Source: Archangium sp.
Lineage (GTDB): Bacteria; Myxococcota; Myxococcia; Myxococcales; Myxococcaceae
Length of the DNA stretch: 8,888 bases
Assembly (NCBI GenBank): GCA_016793585.1
Contig: JAEUJR010000344.1
Span: forward strand, 1-8,888
Reading direction: 5' to 3'
A program made the translations under genes and the position numbers. Positions 1 to 7,500 of this stretch are shown piece after piece; the first letter of the stretch is position 1, and the number at the start of each line of letters is the position of its first letter. Below the pieces are notes generated by a model that did not search any database, was not told the DNA's origin, and worked only from the letters and a program-made list of their open reading frames with translations.

Positions 1-930
1 CACCTCGGCCGGCCGCGCGTCCAGGTTCTTCCACGCCACGCTGTCGAGCTGATCGACACCCATGCGGTGCGCGTCGAGCAGGCCCTGCGGCACGTAGAGC
101 ACCGACTCGGGGTCTTCGACGGCGTAGAAGATCCACAACCCGGCAGGCCCTTCGCGGCGAACCGCGCCCTCGGAGCGCTCGAGGAACGAGGAGTCGCGCA
201 GCACCGGCAGCACGCGCGCGAGGAACTGCAGCCGGCCACCGGGCAGCGCGAGCGCCTTCTCGGCGATCTCCTTGCCCACCGACGTCACGCCCTCGTCGAG
301 GGAGCGGCCCGAGTCGTTGAAGTCCTCGTAGAGCGCGTCGAGATCGAGCTTCGCGATGCCCTTGCGAGAGAGCCGAACCAGCAGCTGCCCCTTCTGCACG
401 AGGTGCGGCGTCGACTGGCGCTTGAGCTGATCGAGCAGCGCGTGCACGAAGTCGTCCTTCGAGGCCTTGAACTCCGAGACCGTCGCCGTCTGTCGAAGCT
501 CACCCGCGAGCAGCTGCGCCTCGGCGTGAAACGGGTCTCGCGACAACACGTCATCGACCAGCGCGCGCGCCCGTGAACGTTCGCCACGTCGCAGCGCCAC
601 CACGGCGAGCGCGGTGAGAATCTCGGGGTCGTCGGGCTGCAGGCGCAGGCCTTCGAGCAGCGCGGCTTCGGCGTCGCTCCACTTCTCCTGACTGCTGGCG
701 GCGCGCCCGATGGCCAGGTGCACGTGCATGTTCGTCGGGAAGTCGCGCTTGAGGGTCTCGAGCAGCTGCAGGGCTTCGATGACGGCGTCGGCGTTCAGCA
801 GCGCCTGCGCGACGGCGGTGCGCAGCTGTGGGCTGCCCTGCTGGCTGGCGGCGTGCTTGAGCGCCTCGAACTCCGAGTCCTCGAGCTTCTCGCCGGCTTC
901 GACCTTCTTCTGAATTCGCTCGATCTCCAC
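1..930 (-). CDS. TPR-DUF1444 (YtpQ-like) protein, 3' end beyond window
   Basis: This leftward frame is open from 930 to the window edge and gives 310 residues without its C-terminus. Residues about 20-145 are TPR-like helical pairs; a clear one is around 69-101, ending in LRLQPDDPE. Residues about 153-310 match the DUF1444/YtpQ family pattern: LDLDALYEDF near 196-204, a PVLRD segment near 242-246, LWIFYAVED at 265-273, a YVP step, then a Leu/Asp-rich stretch and a KNLD motif near 301-304. No signal peptide or membrane segment is seen, so it is probably cytoplasmic. DUF1444 has no settled biochemical role; the TPRs suggest protein binding. The start is GTG at 930, the only good start after an in-frame stop at 994-996. 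No strong ribosome binding site precedes it, so the start is uncertain. It is divergent from the isocitrate dehydrogenase gene, with 117 bases between them in which I see no clear -35/-10 pair. Confidence 0.8.
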   Translation of the reverse strand, partial: MEIERIQKKVEAGEKLEDSEFEALKHAASQQGSPQLRTAVAQALLNADAVIEALQLLETLKRDFPTNMHVHLAIGRAASSQEKWSDAEAALLEGLRLQPDDPEILTALAVVALRRGERSRARALVDDVLSRDPFHAEAQLLAGELRQTATVSEFKASKDDFVHALLDQLKRQSTPHLVQKGQLLVRLSRKGIAKLDLDALYEDFNDSGRSLDEGVTSVGKEIAEKALALPGGRLQFLARVLPVLRDSSFLERSEGAVRREGPAGLWIFYAVEDPESVLYVPQGLLDAHRMGVDQLDSVAWKNLDARPAEV

Positions 931-1047
931 GGGGACCGCCAGCGTAGAGGAGCCCGCGCCCCTTCCGCCATGGAGTCGACGCCACCCCAGCCGTCACCCT
1001 CCGGAATTGGGCAGAAAGCCGCGCGGCACTCTGCTTTGACTGGGGCC

Positions 1048-2052
1048 ATGACGACCCGAACAGTCACGATGATCAACGGTGATGGCATTGGTCCAGAGGT
1101 GATGGACGCGACGCGGAAGATCCTCGAGGCGGCGAAGGCTCCGCTCTCGTACGAGTACGCCGACGCCGGTGGTGAAGCCTCGGCCCGCTTCGGCACCAAC
1201 CTTCCGGACGCGACCGTCGACCAGGTGCTCAAGAGCGGCCTCGGGCTCAAGGGACCAACGGCGACGGGCATCGGCAGCGGCCAGCAGTCGGCGAACGTCG
1301 GCCTGCGCAAACGCCTCGACCTCTACGCGTCGCTGCGGCCGGTGAAGTCGGTGCCCGGCGTGAAGACGCGCTACGAGAACGTCGACCTCGTCGTCGTGCG
1401 GGAGAACACCGAAGACCTCTATGCCGGGCTCGAGCACATCGTGGTGCCGGGCGTCGTCGAGTCGCTCAAGATCATCACCGAGAAGGCCTCGAGCCGCATC
1501 TGCCGCTTCGCCTTCGAGTACGCGAAGAAGCACGGCCGCAAGAAGGTCTCGGCAGTGCACAAGGCCAACATCATGAAGCTGAGCGACGGCCTCTTCCTCG
1601 ATTGCTTCCGCAAGCAGGCGCGCGACTTCCCCGAGATTCAGGCCGAAGAGGTCATCGTCGACAACCTGTGCATGCAGCTGGTGCGCAACCCCGAGAAGTA
1701 CGACGTGCTGGTGATGGAGAACCTCTACGGCGACATCGTCTCGGACCTGTGCGCGGGGCTCGTCGGTGGGCTCGGTGTGGTGCCGGGCGCGAACATCGGC
1801 GCGTCGACGGCGGTCTTCGAAGCGGTGCACGGCACGGCGCCCGACATCGCGGGCAAGGGGCTGGCCAACCCGACCGCGCTGCTGCTCTCGGCGGTGATGC
1901 TGCTCGACTACCTGAACCTGACCACCGAAGCGCGGCGCGTCGAGAAGGCGCTCGACACGGTGTTCCGCGAGGGGCGGGTGAAGACGCGCGACCTCGGCGG
2001 CACCGCGAACACGGCCGAGTTCACCAGGGCCATCATCGACGCGATGACGTGA
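1048..2052 (+). CDS. icd: NAD-dependent isocitrate dehydrogenase (IDH3-like)
   Basis: This 334-residue enzyme of the isocitrate/isopropylmalate dehydrogenase family should oxidise and decarboxylate isocitrate to 2-oxoglutarate in the TCA cycle, in the cytoplasm. Visible family landmarks are INGDGIGPEV (9-18), the substrate loop with Ser81, Asn83 and Arg87, LRP (96-98), VREN (117-120), ENTEDLYAGLEH with Tyr125, HKANIMKLSDG with Lys172, Asp205, and the metal-binding stretch NLYGDIVSDL with Asp229 and Asp233. HGTAPDIAGK (261-270) carries Asp-Ile where NADP enzymes such as E. coli Icd have Lys-Tyr, which indicates NAD as cofactor. Length and sequence style resemble the eukaryotic mitochondrial IDH3 subunits rather than the longer E. 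coli enzyme. 3-isopropylmalate dehydrogenase is less likely given the ENTEDLYAGLEH and HKANIM motifs. ATG 1048 is chosen because the family N-terminus begins directly there; upstream in-frame sequence overlaps the divergent gene. It may be cotranscribed with the lipoprotein gene 14 bases downstream. Confidence 0.93.
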   Translation: MTTRTVTMINGDGIGPEVMDATRKILEAAKAPLSYEYADAGGEASARFGTNLPDATVDQVLKSGLGLKGPTATGIGSGQQSANVGLRKRLDLYASLRPVKSVPGVKTRYENVDLVVVRENTEDLYAGLEHIVVPGVVESLKIITEKASSRICRFAFEYAKKHGRKKVSAVHKANIMKLSDGLFLDCFRKQARDFPEIQAEEVIVDNLCMQLVRNPEKYDVLVMENLYGDIVSDLCAGLVGGLGVVPGANIGASTAVFEAVHGTAPDIAGKGLANPTALLLSAVMLLDYLNLTTEARRVEKALDTVFREGRVKTRDLGGTANTAEFTRAIIDAMT

Positions 2053-2054
2053 AC

Positions 2055-2060
2055 GGAGGT
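2055..2060 (+). promoter_or_regulatory. Ribosome binding site GGAGGT
   Basis: This near-perfect Shine-Dalgarno sequence lies 3 bases after the isocitrate dehydrogenase stop and 6 bases before ATG 2067. It fixes the lipoprotein start and rules out the much longer in-frame upstream extension. GTG codons at 2061 and 2064 are too close to it. Confidence 0.8.
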
Positions 2061-2066
2061 GTGGTG

Positions 2067-2942
2067 ATGCGCCTGGGCCTCGCGCTGCTCGTGGTGTGGA
2101 GCGGGTGTGTCTCGGGCCCGCGCCCGCTCGGTCAGTCGCAGCTCGAGGCGTACGCCACCCGCCGGCATCAGGCGCCCTTCGACGAGGTGTTCGACGCGAC
2201 CGTGCTCTCGCTGGGCCGAATGGGCCTCACCATCGAAGCGAGCGACGTGAAGCAGGGCACCATCGTCGCGACGCGAAAAGACGGCACCGGCTACTCGGTC
2301 TCGATTCAGAGCCGTGACGACGAGCAGCTGGTGGTGGCGGTGCCGACTCCCGAGCGCCCCGCGTGGGTGCTCGACGGAGAAGACGGCGAATCAGCGAGGT
2401 GGGACCGGCTCGAGGCGCACACGAAGGAGCTGCTCGAGGCCTGGCGCGATCACCCCGAGTGGGCCTTCATCGCCGCGCGAAGCCTGCTCGGCGTGCTCTC
2501 GTTCTACGCGCGCGTTCCCCAGCGCTGGGAGCGTGTCGACCCGTCGGTCTCGCGCCGTGTCACGAGCGTGCAGCGCTTCAAGGCTCGCCGGGGCCTGAAC
2601 CCCACCATTCTCTTCGAGGTGAAGCGGCGCACGCCGTCGCTCGACGCGCGGGCCTTTCTGCTCGCCACCGCCGAGGTCGCGCTGCAGGCGAAGGGCCGGC
2701 TCACCTGGCCGGGCGATGACGAGCCAAGCCTTCGGGAGGGCAGGGCGGAGCGCGCGGCGAACGTGCTCGACGGCACGGTGCCCAGGCAGATCTCGTGGCA
2801 CCTGTGGGATCAGCGCACGCCGACGTTCACCGTACGGGTCGCCGCGGTGTGTGGTGCGTCGGGGTCTGAGCTCGACTGCGACGACGACTGGGAGGCCCTG
2901 GTGAACTCCATCGTCGCGCCCGGCTTCGAGCCCGTGCAGTAG
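2067..2942 (+). CDS. Predicted lipoprotein of unknown function
   Basis: I do not recognise this 291-residue protein. The N-terminus MRLGLALLVVWSGC is a short lipoprotein signal, with lipobox VWSGC and Cys14 as the probable lipidated residue; the residue after it is Val, so it would be exported and membrane anchored. Residues about 35-92 follow a pattern common in small envelope lipoproteins: a helix (FDEVFDATVLSLGRMG), then LTIEASDVKQGTIVATRKDG and beta strands. Residues about 108-150 look helical. Residues about 155-287 end in FTVRVAAVCG and a DWEALVNSIVAP helix, which loosely resembles Mog1/PsbP-like domains; that is a guess from pattern. Cys262 and Cys271 could form a disulfide outside the cytoplasm. 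It follows the icd gene by 14 bases and has its own strong ribosome binding site. No functional link with isocitrate dehydrogenase is evident beyond likely cotranscription. Confidence 0.8.
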   Translation: MRLGLALLVVWSGCVSGPRPLGQSQLEAYATRRHQAPFDEVFDATVLSLGRMGLTIEASDVKQGTIVATRKDGTGYSVSIQSRDDEQLVVAVPTPERPAWVLDGEDGESARWDRLEAHTKELLEAWRDHPEWAFIAARSLLGVLSFYARVPQRWERVDPSVSRRVTSVQRFKARRGLNPTILFEVKRRTPSLDARAFLLATAEVALQAKGRLTWPGDDEPSLREGRAERAANVLDGTVPRQISWHLWDQRTPTFTVRVAAVCGASGSELDCDDDWEALVNSIVAPGFEPVQ

Positions 2943-2953
2943 CTGTAGCTACT
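2938..2953. repeat. Hairpin spanning two convergent stop codons
   Basis: A perfect inverted repeat AGTAGC-TGTA-GCTACT lies here. It includes the TAG stop of the rightward lipoprotein gene (2940-2942) and the stop of the leftward propeller gene (CTA at 2949-2951 on the plus strand). The stem is 6 base pairs, or 7 if the T-A of the loop pairs, and no T-run follows on either side, so it is not a classical intrinsic terminator. It may weakly help separate the two converging transcripts, or it may be chance. Confidence 0.4.
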
Positions 2954-3776
2954 TGCGGCTCAGCGCGCGCAGGTCTCCGTCGTTCTCGGTCAACACGAAC
3001 AGGTCGCCCTTGTCGTTGAACGCGAGCCCTTCGACCCGCTCGAGCGCCTTGTCCTTGCCGGTGCGCAGGGGAAACGACTGCACGAGCTGGCCGCGCACGA
3101 CGTCTCCGTCACGCACGAGCTTCACCTGCGCCACCGTCGCCGACTCGTCGCTCGACAAGAAGACATTGCCGGTGCGCGGGTCGACGGCCACGGCCGAGAA
3201 GTCACGGCACACCGCGAAGACCTCGCGCTCGAGCTTCACCTCGAGGGGCTTGCCGCCACCGCCGTCGTCGAGCAGCGAGAGCCGGCGCGGCTTGCCCTCG
3301 TTCGCGAGCAGCAGCTGCGGCTTGCCCGTCGGAGACAGCGCCTCGGGCAGGTACGAGAGGCCTTCGACGCCTTTGTTCTTCGTCTCGTTCTTCGGCAGCT
3401 CGAACGTCTTCTCGAGCTTCGGTGTCTTGCCGCTCGAGGGGTCCCACTCGTAGCGGAGCAGCTCGCCAGACTCTTCACGCGCGACGAAGAGGTGCTGGCG
3501 AACGGGGTCGAAGGCCACGCCCTCGAGCTGGCTCTTGCCGTTCTTGAGCCCGGGCAGCTCGATCTCCTTCGCCTTGCCGTTCTTGTCGACGAGGGTGATG
3601 CGGTCGGAGCGGTCTCCCACGATGGCGAAGGCGCCGTTCGGCAGCGCCGCCACGTCGGAGGCCTCACGCACGTTCGTCTTCACCTTGCCCGACAGCTCGA
3701 AGCGCGCCGCGCCCGTCTCGGGCAGCCTGCGGTTGGTGTTCGTCCTCGTCGCGCCCCAGCCAGTCACCTTCGGCAT
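2949..3776 (-). CDS. SdiA-regulated-type beta-propeller protein
   Basis: This 275-residue protein shows repeated propeller-blade phrases: DVAALPNGAFAIVGDRSDRI (41-60), LEGVAFDPVRQHLFVAREES (84-103), VEGLSYLPEA (137-146), FSAVAVDPRTGNVFLSSDES (193-212) and VEGLAFNDKGDLFVLTEN (248-265). The EG-[VL]-[AS]-[FY] start followed by a strand and an acidic loop is typical of the SdiA-regulated family (YjiK-like), a six-bladed propeller fold. The biochemical role in that family is not established, although related folds include esterases and sugar lactonases. ATG 3776 is preferred because GGGAGGA lies just upstream. From this start there is no signal peptide, so it appears cytoplasmic, whereas many relatives are exported. 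A longer in-frame version upstream to 3911 lacks a credible signal sequence and would overlap the divergent gene. It converges on the lipoprotein gene at its 3' end and is divergent from the STAS-like gene. Confidence 0.82.
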   Translation of the reverse strand: MPKVTGWGATRTNTNRRLPETGAARFELSGKVKTNVREASDVAALPNGAFAIVGDRSDRITLVDKNGKAKEIELPGLKNGKSQLEGVAFDPVRQHLFVAREESGELLRYEWDPSSGKTPKLEKTFELPKNETKNKGVEGLSYLPEALSPTGKPQLLLANEGKPRRLSLLDDGGGGKPLEVKLEREVFAVCRDFSAVAVDPRTGNVFLSSDESATVAQVKLVRDGDVVRGQLVQSFPLRTGKDKALERVEGLAFNDKGDLFVLTENDGDLRALSRK

Positions 3777-3779
3777 GCG

Positions 3780-3786
3780 TCCTCCC
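3780..3786 (-). promoter_or_regulatory. Ribosome binding site GGGAGGA
   Basis: Read on the minus strand, GGGAGGA ends 3 bases before ATG 3776. The spacing is short, but it is the only strong Shine-Dalgarno in the region and supports the shorter start of the propeller protein. Confidence 0.6.
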
Positions 3787-3885
3787 ACCGTCACGTGTTC
3801 GTCACACAGTAGCGCAGGCGGCCAGCGAGGTGCGTGGAAGTGATCGCTGCGTCGCGTTCGGGTGACGAAGTAGAGTGCGCGTGAC

Positions 3886-4275
3886 GTGATCACCACCAGT
3901 GAGCTTCGCACGGCTTCGGGCCACCCCGTTCTCCGCAGCGTCTACGAAGGCGACATCACGCCCGACGAAGCGCGGCGCTTCATCGAGCTGGTGAAGCCGG
4001 GCGCGCCGTACCACCTGCATGGGCACCTCGTGCTCGGGCGAATCATGGAGGTGTCGAGCGAGGTGCGGAGGATCCTCGGCTCCGAGAAGCCGCCAGACCC
4101 GAACAACCCGCCGCCAGTGGCGCTCGTGATTCCCTCGGCGCTCATGCGCATGGCCGTGTCGCTGGTGATGCGCGCGAGCGGCAACCCGAACACCGACTTC
4201 TTCAAGGACGAAGCCTCGGCCCTCGTGTTCCTCGACAAGGCGATGCCCGAGTTCGAGCGCAAACGCCGGCGCTGA
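3886..4275 (+). CDS. Small SpoIIAA/STAS-like protein of unknown role
   Basis: This 129-residue protein is probably cytoplasmic: it has no signal peptide. It opens with a strand (GHPVLRSVYEGDIT, 12-25) and a helix (PDEARRFIELV, 26-36), has a Pro/Asn-rich loop (68-77), then a strand (VALVIPS, 78-84), a helix (ALMRMAVSLVMRA) and a last segment TDFFKDEASALVFLDKAM (103-120). The closing pattern, Phe followed by an acidic residue, Ala and a helix with Leu-Asp, is like the end of SpoIIAA/STAS-like domains (compare F-x-DEAEALAWL). I infer a STAS-like fold, with no identified partner. The GTG start at 3886 sits in a palindrome GTGATCAC (3886-3893) and lacks a strong ribosome binding site, so the exact start is uncertain. 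It is divergent from the propeller gene with 109 bases between, which probably holds both promoters. Confidence 0.7.
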   Translation: MITTSELRTASGHPVLRSVYEGDITPDEARRFIELVKPGAPYHLHGHLVLGRIMEVSSEVRRILGSEKPPDPNNPPPVALVIPSALMRMAVSLVMRASGNPNTDFFKDEASALVFLDKAMPEFERKRRR

Positions 4276-4278
4276 CTG

Positions 4279-4304
4279 CCTGATCAGGTGTGGGGAAACT
4301 CCCC
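4279..4304. repeat. Pair of short dyads after the STAS-like gene
   Basis: Directly after the stop at 4275 lie a 10-base perfect palindrome CCTGATCAGG (4279-4288) and a small hairpin GGGG-AAACT-CCCC (4292-4304). No T-run follows, so an intrinsic terminator is not supported. They could be a transcription-end structure or a protein binding site for what follows. Confidence 0.3.
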
Positions 4305-4338
4305 CGATTCTCCACCGAAGGGTCGGCGTGGTTAAGTC

Positions 4339-4476
4339 ATGACCATGTTCGACGCTCACTCGCTCTCGACGCTCCTCCCACTGGTGGCTGCTGCGGCCCT
4401 TGCGGCGCTGGCGCTCGGGTGGCGTCCCGTGGCGCGCGTGCCGGTGCCGGTGAAGCGTCGCCCGGGCCGTCGCTAA
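4339..4476 (+). CDS. Predicted 45-residue single-span membrane protein
   Basis: This is a short frame in the gap between the STAS-like gene and the large lipoprotein gene. The predicted peptide begins MTMFDAHSLSTLLPL, has one hydrophobic stretch of about 17 residues (12-28, Leu/Ala-rich, ending in GW), and ends in a strongly basic tail (KRRPGRR) that would stay in the cytoplasm. Third codon positions are G or C in about 37 of 45 codons, which fits the neighbouring genes. A second ATG at 4345 is possible. No clear ribosome binding site precedes either start, and I recognise no family. It is followed by the palindrome AAGACGTCTT (4476-4485) and ends 49 bases before the large lipoprotein gene, so it could be translated from the same transcript. 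It may equally be a chance frame. Confidence 0.45.
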   Translation: MTMFDAHSLSTLLPLVAAAALAALALGWRPVARVPVPVKRRPGRR

Positions 4477-4525
4477 AGACGTCTTCCGCGACACGCCTCG
4501 TCCGCTGGTACACGATGCGCGGCCC

Positions 4526-7500
4526 ATGCGACGCCTCGCTTCGTTCTTCGCGCTCCCACTGCTCTCTGCCTGTCTGACGCTCGCGCCGACGCTGCGCGAG
4601 GTGCCCGTCTCTGACCCGAAGGCGCTCGACGCTGCGGCAGAAGCCTTCTTCCGCGCGGGCGACGCGAAGGCCCTGAAGGCGGCCGTCGAACAGGCGCGCG
4701 CGGCTGGCCCCGACAGTGGAACGTTCCACGAGCTGGCCGGGCTCCTGGCCGGGCTCGAAGGCCGCGAAGCCGAAGAGCTCGCGCATCTGCACCTGGGGTT
4801 GCTCGACTCGACCAACCCCGCCGCGACGCTGCAGCTCCACCTGCTCATGCTGAACGACTTCACGTTCACGCAGCGTCGGCACGTGCGCACGCTGCTGCGC
4901 GACCTCGCCGACAACCACCCGCGCCCCGAGGTGCGCTCGCTCGCCGCGTTCCATCTCATCTCGCTGCTCAACGGTGATGGCCGGCTGTCGGAGCGTGACG
5001 AGCTCAGCGCCGCCCAGCGTGGCCGCATTCCGCTCGCCATCGTCGGCACGTGGGACAACGACCAGGGCAAGGGCTTCGATCTCGAGCTGCCGCCCGAGAC
5101 GCGCCCCGGCCTCGACCAGACCTACGAAGGCCGCTTCGGCCCGCTCGTGTGGCGGCCCGCTGCACCCATCGACCCGCGCGGCCGCGTCGAGCTCAGCTCC
5201 CTGATGACGCCCGCCCGCTTCGCCGTCGCGTTCGCGCAGGGAACGGTCGACGCGCCCGAAGACGGCTTCTACCAGCTGCGCGTCTTCACCACCGGCCCGC
5301 TCAAGGTGTGGGTCGACGGCAAGCTGCTCTTTGCGGCGTCGATTCTCGAGCGCAGCGTCTGGGACAACGTGGTGGTGCCGCTGAAGCTCTCGAAGGGCTC
5401 GCACACCGTCTTCTTCAAGTCGGCGCACAAAGAGGGCGCGTGGAGCCTGGCCGCGCGGCTGGTGCCCTCGTCGTCGGTGCCCTTCGCCGTGCCCGACCTC
5501 GAGCGCATGGTGGCCTTCAACGTTCGCGCGATGCCTCCGCTGGCGGCGCGCACGATGGCGCACGAAGCGCTGTGGGCGCACCTCGCGGCCGGCGGCCCCG
5601 TGAGCGTCAAGGCGGCCGAGCGCTTCGCGAAGGCGTTCCCCGACTCGGTGATGGCGCGCACGCTGCAGGTCGACGCGCTGTGGTTCAACCAGGAGCGTGG
5701 GCGCGCCGCAGACGCGCTCGCGTTGCTCGACAAGCAGGTCGGCGCCGAGCTGCGCTTCGTGCACCTGCGGCAGATTCGCTTCTGGCAGCAGCAGGGGCTC
5801 AAGCAGAAGGCGCGCACGGCGCTGCTCGAGCTGACGACGAAGGAGCCCGAGCTGTCGGAGGCTCACGAGCTGCTCATCGACGCCTGGCGCAGCGAAGGGT
5901 GGACGGAGGACGAGCTCGCGGCGCAGCGCGTGCGCAACGCGAAGTTCGGTGACGGGCCCGAGCGCCTGCTCGAACTCTCGCGCACCCTGTTGCGGTTCGG
6001 CCGAAGGAGCGACGCCGAAGCGTCGATGGTCGAGGTGCTGCGGCAGATTCCCAACCACGTCGACGCGCAGCGCCGCCTCATCGAGTTCGCGCAGGACAGC
6101 GGAGAACTCGACCGCGCCGAAGACCTGCTCGAAGACCGGCTCGAGTCATGGCCCACCGACTTCGGCGCGTGGATGCAGCTCGCCGAGCTTCGCCGCCGCC
6201 TCAAAGACGTCGACGGCGCACGGGAGGCGCTCGACAAGGCCGCGGCGCTCGCGCCCGAAGCCTCGAACCCGTGGGTGAAGCGCGGCGACCTCTTCTACGA
6301 GGCGGGCGATCAGCCCAACGCCGTCGCAGCGTGGAAGAAGGCGCTCGAGCGCAACCCCGAGAACGACTCGCTCGCCAACCGCGTCGACTACCTCGCGCCC
6401 GAAGCGCGTGGGCCGTGGGCCGACGACGCACCCGACGAGAGCGCCATCGAGCAGGCCGTCGCGGGCCGCGCCTCGCTCAAGCAGACGCCGGGCGCTGACG
6501 TGGCCTGGCTGGTCGACGACGAGGTCACGCTGCTCAACACCGACGGCAGCACCTCGAACCTGGTGACCCTCGTGGTGCACGCGTTCAACGCCCAGGGCCG
6601 CGACCGCATCATCAAACAGACCGTTCCTTCAGGGCGCCTCCGCGTCATTCACAGCTACTCCATCGACGAGAAGGGCACGCGCAGCGAGGCCTCGAGCGAG
6701 CGCGGCCGGCAGATCTTCTTCCGCGGCATGCAGCCCGGCTCGACCCTCGTGCTGCAGTACCGCGTCGACGTGCCGCCCACCGGCTACCTCTCGCGGTACC
6801 TCACGAAGAGCTGGTCGTTCCAGTCGCTCTCGGAGCAGCGCCGACACGCCCGCTACGTCATGTGGATGCCGCTGGGCACCACGCTCAACGAGAACAGGGT
6901 GGGCGCCGTCGAACGCAAAGAAGAGAAGCGTGGCGATCAGTTGCGGGTCGAGTGGTTCACGCACGACAGCCCGCCGCTCGTCTCCGAGCCCTCGATGCCG
7001 CCGCTGCTCGAGGTCGCGGCGAACATTCGCCTCTCGACGGTGCCCGACTGGAAGACGTACCTCTCGTGGGAGAAGTCGTTGCTCGACGGCGTGTTCCGCG
7101 ACAGCCCCGAGATCGACGCGGTGGCGAAGAAGCTGGGCGACGGCGCGGGCGACGCGACCGACAAGCTCGAGCGCGTGCACCAGTTCGTGATGGAGGAGAT
7201 TCGCTACCAGCAGGACTACGAGAGCTTCATCGCCGGCGTGAAGCCGCACGCTGCGCCGATGGTGCTCGAGCGCCGCTACGGTGACTGCAAGGACAAGGCG
7301 GTGCTCTTCATCACGCTCGCGAAGAAGCTCGGGCTCGAGGCGCACTTCGCGAACGTGCGCACGCGCGACTCGGGGCAGATCTCGCGTGACGTGCCGATGC
7401 AGCAGTTCAACCACGCCATCGTGTACGTGCCGAAGCAGCCGGGCGTCAGCGAGGGCCGCTTCTTCGACCCGACCGCCGACATGCTCGACCTCGACGTCGT

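Noticed and set aside
718..1047. Upstream in-frame extension of isocitrate dehydrogenase
   Set aside because: It would overlap the divergent TPR-DUF1444 gene on the other strand, and the family N-terminus starts at ATG 1048.
1020..1047. Possible sigma-54 type promoter (GGCACTCTGCT) before isocitrate dehydrogenase
   Set aside because: The GG and GC elements are too close together for the -24/-12 spacing, and the site would be too near the start codon.
994..1830. Minus-strand open frame opposite isocitrate dehydrogenase
   Set aside because: The plus strand encodes an enzyme with all family motifs; the antisense product is Arg/His/Val-rich and matches nothing.
4292..4304. Intrinsic terminator after the STAS-like gene
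   Set aside because: The stem is only 4 base pairs and no T-run follows it, so it is listed only as a dyad.
3802..5070. Minus-strand open frame of 422 codons crossing three plus-strand genes and the gap
   Set aside because: It overlaps the STAS-like gene, the small frame and the lipoprotein start; the product is low-complexity Ser/Arg-rich.
4337..6058. Long open frame on the minus strand (573 codons)
   Set aside because: It is antisense to the N-terminal half of the large lipoprotein. Its product is dominated by Arg, Glu, Leu and His with no domain, which is the usual shadow of a GC-rich gene.
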